Of a DNA stretch of 64,000 bases, positions 17,349-26,220 are shown in pieces. Position 1 is the stretch's first letter; each line of letters begins with the position of its first letter. A program made the position numbers and the translations under genes. The stretch is from positions 8,788 through 72,787 of the forward strand of contig DATMFV010000099.1 of the NCBI GenBank assembly GCA_035555975.1. Reading direction: 5' to 3'. Origin of the DNA: DATMFV01 sp035555975. Lineage in GTDB: Bacteria; Verrucomicrobiota; Verrucomicrobiia; Chthoniobacterales; Chthoniobacteraceae. The notes under the pieces are model-generated. The model worked only from the letters and a program-made list of their open reading frames with translations, was not told the DNA's origin and ran no database searches.

Positions 17349-19710
17349 CGCCGTTCACGGCCGCCGGCGGGGCGTTTCGTTCCGCAACCGGAAGAAAGCG
17401 TCGGAACGCCGCTTCATCCGGCTGCCGGGTGAGGGGCACCCTCCCGTACGGCGTGGCGATCTCCCACCTCAGCGGCATCTCCGCGTTCAGGAGCCGGGCC
17501 TCGACCGCCACGCCGTCGCCGGTCGCCGTGGCATGGAGCAGGCGGGCCGCAAGCCACGGCAGAAACTCCAGCAGCGGGGCGACCGTGTTGCTGGAGACGG
17601 TATGAGTGGCCGGGGCATGAAGCGTGTTGAGGTAGCTCTCGCGCCACGCCTGCAAATAAACCGGCTGGTCGTAGCGCAGGGCGCAGTAGCCGAGCAGCCG
17701 CGCCAGCGTTTCCTGGTGCCACCGTTCCTGCGTCGGCAGCGCTCGCGAATGGCCCGGGCCGAGGGGGAACTCCCGTTCGCCCAAATAGGCGTGTTCGTAC
17801 GACCAGGTGGTGCGGCCATCCCGTTCCCACCGCTCGGCAAGGAGCCAGTCGGCAAACCGCCGGACGCAATTCTGGAGCTGCGGCTCGTCCGGGTCGATTT
17901 CAAGGTAGTCGAGCACGCCGTTGAGGCCGAGCAGCCCCATCCACGGCTTGGCGAGGTAACCGGCCCGCTGGTGCAGCCCGGTGCCCCCTCCCTGATCCCC
18001 GAAGCTGCCGCACGCCTCCTGCGAACACGCGAGGGTCAACGCTCCTTCACGAGCAATCTCCTTGTAAAAGGCGTCGCCGAAGTAGCGGTAAAGCAGCACC
18101 GCCCCGCGCACGTAGCAGACATCGCGCCCGACCGCATGGCGGGGCCACGAGTTGAGGTGTTGCCAATGGGCATTGGAGACCACGGCGCGCGCCGTTTCCA
18201 GCAGGTACGGCACCCCGGTCTCCAGATAGGCGGCGAGGGTCCCCTGCATCCGGTTCATCGGCAGGGAGAAGGAGTGTGGCCCGAACCCGTGCATCCGCAC
18301 CAGCTTGGCAGCGTGGTCGACGGCGACATCGGTAAAATGCCACGCGGAACGGAGCGCCCGCTCGTAGTCTTCGCCGCACCCGGTCCGCCACGCGTCGAGG
18401 AACTGGGCGTAGGGCATCTCGCCATCCCACCCCGCTTCGTGGCGGACGCCGCCCGGCGTTTCCCACGCCGTTTCGAGATAGCGCGGCACCGCCCCTTCCT
18501 CAAAACCACACGCCACCGAGCTGGTGCGGACCCATTCGCGCGCCTCGTCCATCGCGGTTTCCCATTCGCAGGTGACCGGCAGGAGCGCCGCCGGGGTGAA
18601 CTCTTCGCAAAGCCCGTACCACCACGCCGGGGGAAGGTAGCGCGCCACGGTGGGCGACTGTCCGGAAAGGCTGAACGAAAACCGGAGCGTGCGCGCCATG
18701 CCGCGCGGGAAATGTTTCGCTTCGGGGCGGAAAAGAAACGGGTCGCCGGTCTTTTGCTCGGCGGCGGCTCCACCGAACAGCTCCACCCCGGCATAAGGCT
18801 GCCAGACGAGAAAGGAACCCTCCTCGTCCCACCGCCCCGGCTGTTGCGGGGTGGCAAGGCGCGCGGCGTCGCCGAAGTCAAAGCTCACCCCGCCGAGCTT
18901 CAGGAGCGAAGGCGTGCCGCACCAGCGTTCTCCCGGCCTCCACATGGCGGGAGCGCCCGGTCCGCTCCGGAAACCGACGACCGGCACCACGTCGTCGAGC
19001 GCCAGCCCGTCATCGAAGAACCGGCTGTTGATCGTGTGCGCAAAGACCTCGCAGACCCCGTTGGCATGAAGGCGGAGGTAGAGCCTGCCGTTGAGCCAGT
19101 TGTGGCGATGGAGAAACGCCGAAGAGGCCCTTTCCGGCGAGCCGCCCGGCAACCGGGAGGTGATGCGATGGGGGATCGCCCCGCCCATCTCCACCGTCAG
19201 GCATTCCGGGGATTGGTCGAGCACCACCAGGCGGCATGCCTCCCACCAATGGACTTCGCCCTCCGTCCGCAGCCCGAGAGCGATGCCGAGGCTCGCCCGG
19301 GGCGTGGTCACCTGAAGGTAATGACGCTCCCAATAGTCGAAGCGGTGCGGGCTTTTTTCCAGAAGCTCCATGCTCACCTTCGGCAGCGAACCGGAAGAGC
19401 CGCCTCCCCGCCCGGAAAGCGGCACCTCCTCCGGAGCCGGGCCGTCGCCCTGCGCCGTCAGCAGAAGCCGCCGCGGGAAATCAGTGCCCGGCCACCGGCC
19501 GAGCGGTGCCACATGGGTCGGACGCCCGCCCAGGGAAAGAGGGAGCGGTTCCTGTTTGGGCCACGGAAGCGACACCGTCCAAAGCCCCGCCTCCCGGGCC
19601 GCCCCGCAACGGTGAAGGGAAAGCGAGGGCAGAAAACGACGCCAGTCGTCGGGATCGCGGGAAGGGAAAAAGGGTCCTGAGACGGGCAACCGGTGGGCAG
19701 GCATGGGCAT
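17332..19710 (-). CDS. Uncharacterised protein resembling (alpha/alpha)-toroid carbohydrate enzymes
   Basis: About 792 residues from the ATG at 19710; the frame can extend to a TTG at 19743, close to the operator, which seems less likely. The N-terminal half is beta-rich, aromatic and without a clear signal peptide. The C-terminal half looks like a helical barrel, with repeated helix-Gly-helix units (FLDAWRTGCGEDYERALRSA, GYLAKPWMGLLGLNGVLDYL) and HWQHLNSWPRHAVGRD, as in polysaccharide lyases and GH families with toroid folds. No catalytic motif can be named. It diverges from the LacI gene at 19815 and shares an intergenic region with two identical operators, so it is very likely part of the cassette B regulon. 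Confidence 0.6.
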   Translation of the reverse strand: MPMPAHRLPVSGPFFPSRDPDDWRRFLPSLSLHRCGAAREAGLWTVSLPWPKQEPLPLSLGGRPTHVAPLGRWPGTDFPRRLLLTAQGDGPAPEEVPLSGRGGGSSGSLPKVSMELLEKSPHRFDYWERHYLQVTTPRASLGIALGLRTEGEVHWWEACRLVVLDQSPECLTVEMGGAIPHRITSRLPGGSPERASSAFLHRHNWLNGRLYLRLHANGVCEVFAHTINSRFFDDGLALDDVVPVVGFRSGPGAPAMWRPGERWCGTPSLLKLGGVSFDFGDAARLATPQQPGRWDEEGSFLVWQPYAGVELFGGAAAEQKTGDPFLFRPEAKHFPRGMARTLRFSFSLSGQSPTVARYLPPAWWYGLCEEFTPAALLPVTCEWETAMDEAREWVRTSSVACGFEEGAVPRYLETAWETPGGVRHEAGWDGEMPYAQFLDAWRTGCGEDYERALRSAWHFTDVAVDHAAKLVRMHGFGPHSFSLPMNRMQGTLAAYLETGVPYLLETARAVVSNAHWQHLNSWPRHAVGRDVCYVRGAVLLYRYFGDAFYKEIAREGALTLACSQEACGSFGDQGGGTGLHQRAGYLAKPWMGLLGLNGVLDYLEIDPDEPQLQNCVRRFADWLLAERWERDGRTTWSYEHAYLGEREFPLGPGHSRALPTQERWHQETLARLLGYCALRYDQPVYLQAWRESYLNTLHAPATHTVSSNTVAPLLEFLPWLAARLLHATATGDGVAVEARLLNAEMPLRWEIATPYGRVPLTRQPDEAAFRRFLPVAERNAPPAAVNGVMRVT

Positions 19711-19756
19711 GAGGAAAAGATAACGGACGAAAGATTCGTTCAAGGATCGCCCAAAA

Positions 19757-19772
19757 ATTCTTACGTGAGAAT
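19757..19772 (+). promoter_or_regulatory. LacI operator O1 (cassette B)
   Basis: ATTCTTACGTGAGAAT, a 16-bp imperfect palindrome centred on ACGT (14 of 16 bases symmetrical). It is the exact reverse complement of O2 at 19801-19816. It lies between the divergent enzyme gene and the LacI gene, close to the leftward start. Confidence 0.75.
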
Positions 19773-19777
19773 TATCC

Positions 19778-19805
19778 TTGACGCAAGGCGTTTTCCGGAT
19801 ATTCT
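19778..19805 (+). promoter_or_regulatory. Candidate promoter of the cassette B regulator
   Basis: TTGACG at 19778-19783, a 16-base spacer and TATTCT at 19800-19805. The -10 overlaps operator O2. Transcription would start within a few bases of the ATG at 19815, which implies a leaderless or near-leaderless mRNA; no ribosome-binding site is visible. Confidence 0.5.
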
Positions 19806-19816
19806 CACGTAAGAAT
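19801..19816 (+). promoter_or_regulatory. LacI operator O2 overlapping the -10 and the start codon
   Basis: ATTCTCACGTAAGAAT, exact reverse complement of O1, centre-to-centre distance 44 bases (about four helical turns). It covers the presumed -10 and the first two bases of the ATG at 19815, so bound repressor would block the promoter; the O1-O2 pair could loop or bind a tetramer. Confidence 0.75.
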
Positions 19817-21068
19817 GACGCCCGCCACCACTCCCCAAACCAAGGCCAGACGCCCCCTGAAACCGACCGGAAAGCGGAGCGCCGTGCCTGCCGTGGAGGA
19901 GTCGGCCCTGCGGCCCGAAACCGCAGCGGCCACCGGTCGCAGCACGCGCGTCACGCAAAAGACCATCGCCACGGCCCTTGGGCTTTCGCCGAGCACCGTC
20001 GGGCTCGTCCTCGGTTCCTGCACCACCCGCGAAGGGAAAAAACTGGCCCCGGAAACCGTTGCGAGGATCGAAGCCAAGGCGCGCGAGCTTGGCTACCATC
20101 CCAACCGCGCCGCCCAGTCGATCCGCACCGGCCGGAGCAACCTGATCGGAGTGGTCCACTTCGGCGGGGTGACGGAGATCGGCCTCCGTGCCAACCGTGC
20201 GCTGGCGAGCGAGATCGCCGCCTGCGGCTACCGCCACCTCGCCGTCGATCTGAGCTGGCACGGCAACTGTGTCGACCGCGCTCTGCGCGAACTGATCCAG
20301 GCGGGGGTGGAGGCGGTCGTCGTCTCCCTGATCACCGAAGCCTTTCAGGCGGAACATACGGAGATGTTGCTCAAGGCCGGGATTCCGGTCATCTCCGTCA
20401 ATGGCGATCCCCGCATGAACATGCCGCTCGTCTGCGACGACGTGGAGAACGCCTTCGCCGCGTTGACCACCCACGCCCGTGAAGAGGGGCACCAAAAACT
20501 GCTTCTGGTCATCCACGACGCCGTCAACCGGCCGATGAAGATGCGCCAGGCCGGGTTCGAGCATGGCCTGAAAGGAGAGCGGGTGGTGGTTTTTGAAAAT
20601 GAAGCCGCCTTTGACACCGGCTGGCCGGAAGTCCGCGCGACCCCCGGCACGGTCGGCACCGTGGTGCGAATCCCGCACAAGCACCAGGGCAACGAGTTCC
20701 GCCACGATCTTTACCGGATGGTCCTCCGTCTTGCCAAAGCGGGGGAATTGCCCGACGCCCTCTTCTGCACCAGCGATTCCGCCGCCTTCGGGGTTTTTGC
20801 GGCGGCGGCGGAGTGCGGCGTGCGCATCCCTGAAGACCTCGCCGTCATCGGGTGGGGCAACTACGACTACGGAAGCTACCCCGCCTATTCGCTGACCACC
20901 GTCAACCCCAACATCGAACGCTCCTGCCGCGCCGCCATCGGACAACTGGTCGACCACCTCCGCGACAGCGCCTCCCCGATGGAAGACCGCCTCTTCGAAG
21001 GTGAACTGATCGTCCGCAACTCCTCCGGGCGCCGCTCCGCTCCACGCCCCGCGCTTCCAAGCTTATGA
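19815..21068 (+). CDS. LacI-family transcriptional regulator (cassette B)
   Basis: A 417-residue protein with an unusual 45-residue Pro/Ala/Arg-rich N-terminal extension before the LacI helix-turn-helix (VTQKTIATALGLSPSTVGLV). The hinge (NRAAQSIRTGRSNLIGVVHF) and a sugar-binding domain with DALFCTSDSAAFGVFAAAAE and IPEDLAVIGWGNYDYGSYPA follow. It probably represses the cassette and itself through O1/O2. If the extension is not translated, a start inside it (for example GTG codons near 19880) is possible. Its stop overlaps the next start by ATGA at 21065-21068, as in cassette A. Confidence 0.92.
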   Translation: MTPATTPQTKARRPLKPTGKRSAVPAVEESALRPETAAATGRSTRVTQKTIATALGLSPSTVGLVLGSCTTREGKKLAPETVARIEAKARELGYHPNRAAQSIRTGRSNLIGVVHFGGVTEIGLRANRALASEIAACGYRHLAVDLSWHGNCVDRALRELIQAGVEAVVVSLITEAFQAEHTEMLLKAGIPVISVNGDPRMNMPLVCDDVENAFAALTTHAREEGHQKLLLVIHDAVNRPMKMRQAGFEHGLKGERVVVFENEAAFDTGWPEVRATPGTVGTVVRIPHKHQGNEFRHDLYRMVLRLAKAGELPDALFCTSDSAAFGVFAAAAECGVRIPEDLAVIGWGNYDYGSYPAYSLTTVNPNIERSCRAAIGQLVDHLRDSASPMEDRLFEGELIVRNSSGRRSAPRPALPSL

Positions 21069-21883
21069 AACCGACCCTCCCCTCCGTCCCTGCCATGAAA
21101 AGCCTGATCTTCCTGCTGGCGATGCTTCTCTTCGCGGCGCTTAACGCCCCCACCGCCGGAGCGGCTGTCCTCAAAGAGCCGTTTGCTACGCCGGTCGGCG
21201 ACGTGCCTCCCAACTGGAAAACCGTCAAACGCAATGGCACCACCGCCGTGGTCGGGATCGAAAGCTGGAACGGCGGGACCGACTACGGCCTGCTGATCTC
21301 CCGCCCCGACAGCGGCGGCAGCAACGCCAACGCGGCGGTGTTCTATACCGGGACAATGGAAGGTATTTCCGAAGGTGTCATGAGCGACTTCAGCGGGTCG
21401 GTCACTCTTGTCCTGGGGGCCGGCTATGCGCGGACCGACTCCAGCCGGGGCGTGGTGTTGCGCGCCCAGTCAACGAGCGGCTACGGTTTCCCGGGCTATT
21501 ACCTGGCCTTCACTTCCAACAAGCTCTTTCTCTCCAGAGACCCGGTTTCCCATTCGGACAATGGCGTCGGGTTGACGTCGGTCCCCCTCAGCGGCCTTCA
21601 GGAGCAACATGCCTACCGGCTTGATTTCTCCATCGTGGGGAGCACCGTCAACGGAACGCTCTACGACGGTTCCACCGTGGTTGCGACCCTGAACTACGAT
21701 CTTTCTCCCGATGGAGAAAGCTACTATACCAAAGGGAGCTTTGGCCTGAGGGGCGGCTACCAGGGGTATGTTGAAAGCTATTTTTCCGACCTGACCCTCA
21801 CCCCCGCGCCGATCCCCGAACCGGCCCCGCTGGCGCTGCTCGCCTCCGGCCTGCTCGCCCTCGGTCTCTGGAGGAAGCGTTGA
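21065..21883 (+). CDS. PEP-CTERM protein (cassette B)
   Basis: A 272-residue protein with a signal peptide (SLIFLLAMLLFAALNAPTAG; a second Met at residue 12 may be the true start). The body is a concanavalin/LamG-like beta-sandwich (LKEPFATPVGDVPPNWK, HAYRLDFSIVGSTVNGTLYD, SFGLRGGYQGYVES). The C-terminal sorting signal is IPEPAPLALLA plus hydrophobic stretch and WRKR. It would be exported by Sec and processed by exosortase. Its fold suggests carbohydrate binding at the surface, which is inference. It is translationally coupled to the LacI gene. Confidence 0.88.
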   Translation: MKPTLPSVPAMKSLIFLLAMLLFAALNAPTAGAAVLKEPFATPVGDVPPNWKTVKRNGTTAVVGIESWNGGTDYGLLISRPDSGGSNANAAVFYTGTMEGISEGVMSDFSGSVTLVLGAGYARTDSSRGVVLRAQSTSGYGFPGYYLAFTSNKLFLSRDPVSHSDNGVGLTSVPLSGLQEQHAYRLDFSIVGSTVNGTLYDGSTVVATLNYDLSPDGESYYTKGSFGLRGGYQGYVESYFSDLTLTPAPIPEPAPLALLASGLLALGLWRKR

Positions 21884-21999
21884 TCGATGATCTCCAGGCC
21901 GGTTTCCTGATGACACCGCACGCCCTTGATGCAAGGGTCATCGCAGCGCTGCACGACGGATCTTCCCTCCGTCCCGAAATCCGGCAAATGCTACCCTGA
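21880..21999 (+). CDS. Possible small protein between PEP-CTERM and pseudopilin genes
   Basis: A TTG at 21880 overlaps the PEP-CTERM stop (TTGA) and opens a 39-codon frame, ending at 21999 two bases before the pseudopilin ATG. The predicted peptide (starting IDDLQAGFLMTPHALDARV) has ordinary amino acid use. It would fill an otherwise empty 118-base gap in a tightly packed cassette. No homologue is recognised; it may be chance. A small perfect hairpin (CCCTTG/CAAGGG) lies inside it. Confidence 0.22.
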   Translation: MIDDLQAGFLMTPHALDARVIAALHDGSSLRPEIRQMLP

Positions 22000-22001
22000 A
22001 T

Positions 22002-22781
22002 ATGATGAAAGGTTCCTCCCTCCGATTCCCTGCACCGGCGCGGCCTCCCCGCCTTTGCTCCGGCGCGTTTACCGTGGTCGAACTGATGATCGTCATCGGG
22101 ATCGTCGCCGTGCTCATGTTGCTCGCCGTGGCGAGCGTGGGAAAGGCAAAGGAGCGTGCGCAGACGGTGCGCTGCGTCCAGAACCTCCGGGTGCTCGGTA
22201 CGGCTTTTGCCGCTTACGCCGGGGAACATCAGCAGACGATCTACCTGAACACCGAAAAATTCGGCACCGGGGCCACCGTACAGTGGTTGCGTTATTTTCT
22301 CGGTTTGACCGACGGCCGCCACAACCGTGGCACCGGCGGCCCGGTCTACCTGAACGACCCCAACACCGCGGTCTGCCCAAGCTATGCCCCTTTCAGCTAC
22401 AAGCCGAAGCCGAGCGACACCGTGGGCTATACCTATGGAGCGGCCTCCCGGGACAAGAGCGATCCCTATGCCAAGCCGCTGCCCGACGGGAAGGATGTTT
22501 CGCGGGTCATCCATCTCGCCAGCCTCGATTCCCCCTCCACCTACTGGCTCCTGACTGATAGCTATAGCCAGACCCTGGACCGGCAGATTTTTACCATCAG
22601 CGCTTCTGCGGCAACGGCGCGGGGCGTTCATTTCCGCCATGGCGGGCGTGCCAATGTCCTTTTTGCCGACGGCCACGTTGCCGCGCTGGATCTGAAGCAG
22701 TTTAGTGAATTTCCCTATAATGCACGTTCGTTTGGCTATGATGAGAGACAAAACCTTATTGAAACCAAAACGGCTCCTTAG
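22002..22781 (+). CDS. Type II pseudopilin with H-X9-DG C-terminus (cassette B)
   Basis: A 259-residue protein (start at 22002 or the next ATG, 22005). The prepilin leader site is SGAFTVVELMIVIGIVAVLM with the conserved Glu, and the C-terminal class motif is HFRHGGRANVLFADGHVAAL (H-X9-DG). It keeps the central pattern shared with the cassette A pseudopilin: the CVQNLRVLGTAFAAY segment after the helix, then a late PSTYWLLTDS. Its 3' end overlaps the 5' end of the DUF4838 gene by about 44 bases, unlike cassettes A and C where the genes abut. Confidence 0.88.
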   Translation: MMKGSSLRFPAPARPPRLCSGAFTVVELMIVIGIVAVLMLLAVASVGKAKERAQTVRCVQNLRVLGTAFAAYAGEHQQTIYLNTEKFGTGATVQWLRYFLGLTDGRHNRGTGGPVYLNDPNTAVCPSYAPFSYKPKPSDTVGYTYGAASRDKSDPYAKPLPDGKDVSRVIHLASLDSPSTYWLLTDSYSQTLDRQIFTISASAATARGVHFRHGGRANVLFADGHVAALDLKQFSEFPYNARSFGYDERQNLIETKTAP

Positions 22782-25203
22782 CCTGGCGATTTTTCTTTTT
22801 TGGATCATGGCAACGGGTAATTTTTCTTCCGGCGCAGAGGACCGCGCACCTTTCCTGCTGGTCGAGGCGGGCAGGGCGAAGGCGGTCATCGTCACCGCGG
22901 ACCATCCGACGCCGGTGGAACAGGAAGCGGTGGAGGAACTCAACGAATGGGTCGGAAAGATCACCGGAGCGACGCTTCCCGTCGTCACCGCGTCAGCACG
23001 GCGCGCTTCGGGGGATGCGACGCCGTACGTCGCCATCGGCCGCCATGCGCTGACCCGTGAAGCCTCGAAGGCAATCGCATCGCTCGCCCCGGAGTCGGCA
23101 AGGGTCGTCATCACACCCGAAACGGTGTTGCTGGTCGGCAACGATACGCCGCCCCAAGGGGCTGATCTGGAGTGGCGGGGGACGTACTATGCCGTGCGCG
23201 AGCTGGTGGAAAAGCGCCTCGGTGTCCGGCTGGTCTGGCCCGGGCGCGGCGGTGAAGTCTACCGGCGCACGAAAACCGTAGCGCTTCCCTGCGGGCAGTG
23301 GAACTGGGAGCCGAAACTGACCCTTTCGCGCTGGATGCGCGGGAGCTACTCCGAACGGCTCCGGGAACAGATGGAGGCGCTCCTTCCCATTGATATTGAC
23401 GACGAGGCGTGGGCCGCGCTCCGTAGCGACCAGGAGCAGTGGCTCAAGCGCCATCGGATGAACCAGCCATCGTACGTGAAGTTTGGCCACGCTTTCACCG
23501 GCTGGTGGGAACGTTTTTCGAAGCTGCACCCCGACTGGTTTGCCCGCCCGCCCGCGGGGATCAGCCAGCGCGGGGGAAGGGGGGTCAAGCTCAACGTCTC
23601 GCACCCCGGCGTCGCGCAGCAGATTCTTGAGGACTGGAAGCTTCAGCGACAGCAATCCCCGCTGGAGTCCACCTTTCTGACCGTCTGCCCCAACGACAGC
23701 CGCGGGTATTGCACCCGGCCCGAAAACCGCGCCTGGGACCCTCCGGCCACCCGTGCGATGACCGACGGCGAGGTCTGGAGCAGCGACAAGGCGGTGGTGA
23801 CCGACCGCTATGTCCGGTTCGCCAACCTCATCGCCCGCCGCGCCGCTGCGATCGACCCGGAAGTGACCGTCACCACCTATGCCTACCGCAACTATCGCAA
23901 GCCGCCGGTGGAAGTGGAGGTCGACCCTCACGTCCTGATCGCCTACGTCGGCGGGGAGGGGTATTACCCGGACGAACGCTTCATCGTCGACGAATGGAAG
24001 GCCTGGGCCGCCAAGGGCGCGACGCTTTACTGGCGTCCCAACCTGTTGCAGGCCGGGCACGGGATGCCGTACCTCTACGCCGGCCAGTTGCGCGACGATT
24101 TTGCCGTGTTCCTTGAGAACCGGATGCTCGGGACCAACTTCGACAGCATCACCGGCAACTGGGGCGGCCAGGGGCTCAACTACTACGTCGCCGCGCAGAT
24201 GCACTTCCGCCCCGAAGCACGCTACGAAACCCTTCTCGACGAGTATGTCTCCGCCTTCGGCCCTGCTTCGGAGACCGTGAAAGCCTACCTGCGCTATTTC
24301 GAGGAAGCGACCCGCAAAGGCCCCGGGCTGTTGCGCGACCACCGGCTCGTCTCGCGTGAAACGTGGGGCGGCTGGTGGCAGGGGTTCATCCGGCTGGTGC
24401 CGTTGTTCATGACGCAGGAGCGCATCCGCCACGGCAGGGAGCTGCTTTCCCGGGCGCAGGAAGAGGTCGCCGGGCAGGCGCCGGTCTTCGGGGAACGGGT
24501 CGCCTTCCTGCGGCGGAGCCTGGAGCATTCCGCGTTGATGGCGGAGGTCTTTTCACAGGTCGACTTTACCCGCTCCCCCGGTTCCAACCGGGCGGTGCTG
24601 GCCAAACTCTGGAAGGCGCGCCTCGCCGCCCTGAACGATCTCTCCATCCCATCCGTACGGCTTTTGCTGGAAGAACAGCGCCAGTTCGGCCTGTGGGATG
24701 CCTTTCGCCCCGCAGTCCGGCAGGCCCGGAACATTCGGCTGACCAGCGGGTGGACGATCAAGGCCGATCCCGAGGGGCGCGGCCTGAAGGAAAACTGGGC
24801 CGCCTCCCCGGCTTCACAGGAGGGTTGGGAACCGGTGAGCGTCGGGATGCCGTGGGCGCAAACCGCCGCCGGGAAAGCCATTCTGGCCGACACCCGCTTT
24901 CCCGAAAGCCGCAAGACCGTCTGGTACCGGCGCGAGATCGAGCTTCCCGAACTCGACGACACCAGCCAGCGGCTCGCCCTTCGGTTCGGCGCGGTCGATG
25001 CGGAGGTGAAGGTCTGGGTCGGCGGCACGCTCCTGCTGGAACGCACCTACCCGCACGACGGCGACTACGACTCATGGAAAGCCCCGTTCGAGGTCGATCT
25101 CTCCGCCCTCGCCACCGGCGGCCGGCGGGTGTCGCTCGTCATCCGCGTCATCAGCGACCGGACCAACGGCGGCATCACCGGCCCGGTCGAACTCGTCTTC
25201 TGA
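22738..25203 (+). CDS. Exported DUF4838 protein, glycosidase-like (cassette B)
   Basis: About 821 residues from 22738 (MMRDKTLLKPKRLL; the frame is open to a GTG at 22705 but the signal peptide LSLAIFLFWIMATG starts here). Residues about 50-180 resemble the N-terminal domain of alpha-glucuronidases (AVEELNEWVGKITGATLPVV, RGTYYAVRELVEKRLGVRLVWPG). The centre is a DUF4838 barrel (FAHAFTGWWERFSKLHPDWF-like stretch, LTVCPNDSRGYC). The C-terminus adds a jelly-roll sugar-binding domain (WYRREIELPELDDTSQRLAL). DUF4838 proteins are linked to polysaccharide loci but mostly untested. It is the putative effector enzyme of cassette B. Confidence 0.8.
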   Translation: MMRDKTLLKPKRLLSLAIFLFWIMATGNFSSGAEDRAPFLLVEAGRAKAVIVTADHPTPVEQEAVEELNEWVGKITGATLPVVTASARRASGDATPYVAIGRHALTREASKAIASLAPESARVVITPETVLLVGNDTPPQGADLEWRGTYYAVRELVEKRLGVRLVWPGRGGEVYRRTKTVALPCGQWNWEPKLTLSRWMRGSYSERLREQMEALLPIDIDDEAWAALRSDQEQWLKRHRMNQPSYVKFGHAFTGWWERFSKLHPDWFARPPAGISQRGGRGVKLNVSHPGVAQQILEDWKLQRQQSPLESTFLTVCPNDSRGYCTRPENRAWDPPATRAMTDGEVWSSDKAVVTDRYVRFANLIARRAAAIDPEVTVTTYAYRNYRKPPVEVEVDPHVLIAYVGGEGYYPDERFIVDEWKAWAAKGATLYWRPNLLQAGHGMPYLYAGQLRDDFAVFLENRMLGTNFDSITGNWGGQGLNYYVAAQMHFRPEARYETLLDEYVSAFGPASETVKAYLRYFEEATRKGPGLLRDHRLVSRETWGGWWQGFIRLVPLFMTQERIRHGRELLSRAQEEVAGQAPVFGERVAFLRRSLEHSALMAEVFSQVDFTRSPGSNRAVLAKLWKARLAALNDLSIPSVRLLLEEQRQFGLWDAFRPAVRQARNIRLTSGWTIKADPEGRGLKENWAASPASQEGWEPVSVGMPWAQTAAGKAILADTRFPESRKTVWYRREIELPELDDTSQRLALRFGAVDAEVKVWVGGTLLLERTYPHDGDYDSWKAPFEVDLSALATGGRRVSLVIRVISDRTNGGITGPVELVF

Positions 25204-26070
25204 TCAGTGAAAGGGCGAGATGTAGATCCGCATCAGGTTGACCCGGCCCTTGTTGAAATACCACCGCTCCTCCAGGTCAAACGAGCGTTCTTTGTCGATG
25301 TAACGCAGCCAGGTGGAGCGGCCCGGGTAGTTCGGGTCGTAGGTCAGAAATTCGACGTTCCCGCCGGCGAGGTGCTTGTAGCCGTAAATGACGATGGCGT
25401 GGTTCATCTTCGGGAACCGGGTCAGGTAAACCGCCTGGAGTTCCCCCCGGTCGAGCGCGCGGATGATCCGCTCCTTCGCCAGTTCCTGCCCCCGCCTCGG
25501 GAAAACAAAAAGGCCGACGCGGAAATTGCCGAAACGGAGGTAGGTCAGCCGCCACGAACCGAGCGTCTCCTGTAGCAGCGCCTTGTGATCAGCGGAAAAA
25601 TCCCAGAGATTGCCGTAACCGGGGATCGCGACCGACCGGCGCGCGCCGGAGTACCAGGTCGGGATGCGAAAGAGCCGCTTGAGCACCCGCGCATACTCCC
25701 GCTGCGTCAGGCGCGGCTGCCCGGGCTCGAACCGGGCAAATTTGGCAAACTGCAACGTCGCCCGGCAGAGCAGGAAACAGGCATGGGCAAAGTTCGGCTC
25801 CCTGTCGCGGCGGCGCGAGATGATCTCCCCGTTTTCATCCGTCAGATACTCGCGCACCGTGTCGTTGGCAAAGGCGAAGGCGTCGCGGCGGGGGTCAAAC
25901 CCGGTCCGGCCCAGGTGCGGCCCATCCGCGGTTGCCCGCGCGGCGGAGGGGCCGCTTTGAACCGGGAGCGCCCCCCCGAGCAGCAGCAGGAGGCAACAGC
26001 CGATCCGTTGCCACCGTGCGGCGGCGCGAGCGGCAAGGTCAAAAGCGGTCGCGGGTCGAAGCGTCGTCAT
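25204..26070 (-). CDS. Exported papain-like cysteine-peptidase-fold protein
   Basis: A 288-residue protein (ATG at 26070; an upstream extension to 26142 is open but lacks support) with an N-terminal hydrophobic segment (CCLLLLLGGALPVQSG). The probable triad is C98 in NFAHACFL, H224 in KMNHAIVIYGY and D245 (with N247) in TYDPNYPG. This order and the His-hydrophobic-Gly-Tyr and YDPN contexts are as in papain-like and C39-like folds. It could be a peptidase or acyltransferase in the periplasm. It ends exactly where the DUF4838 gene ends and is divergent from the ACP operon across 281 bases. The assignment is by motif reading. Confidence 0.5.
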   Translation of the reverse strand: MTTLRPATAFDLAARAAARWQRIGCCLLLLLGGALPVQSGPSAARATADGPHLGRTGFDPRRDAFAFANDTVREYLTDENGEIISRRRDREPNFAHACFLLCRATLQFAKFARFEPGQPRLTQREYARVLKRLFRIPTWYSGARRSVAIPGYGNLWDFSADHKALLQETLGSWRLTYLRFGNFRVGLFVFPRRGQELAKERIIRALDRGELQAVYLTRFPKMNHAIVIYGYKHLAGGNVEFLTYDPNYPGRSTWLRYIDKERSFDLEERWYFNKGRVNLMRIYISPFH

Positions 26071-26220
26071 CGGACAAAGAGAAGGGAGAGCCAAGCCGGA
26101 AATCGGTAAAATGGCAAGATCGCCCATTGGTCTCCACCCCAATCGCGGCTCGTCCCCGCCCGTGCCGTCCCCTTTTTTTGAAACGCCGCACCGGCTCGCC
26201 GGATGCGATTCCCTTCTCTA

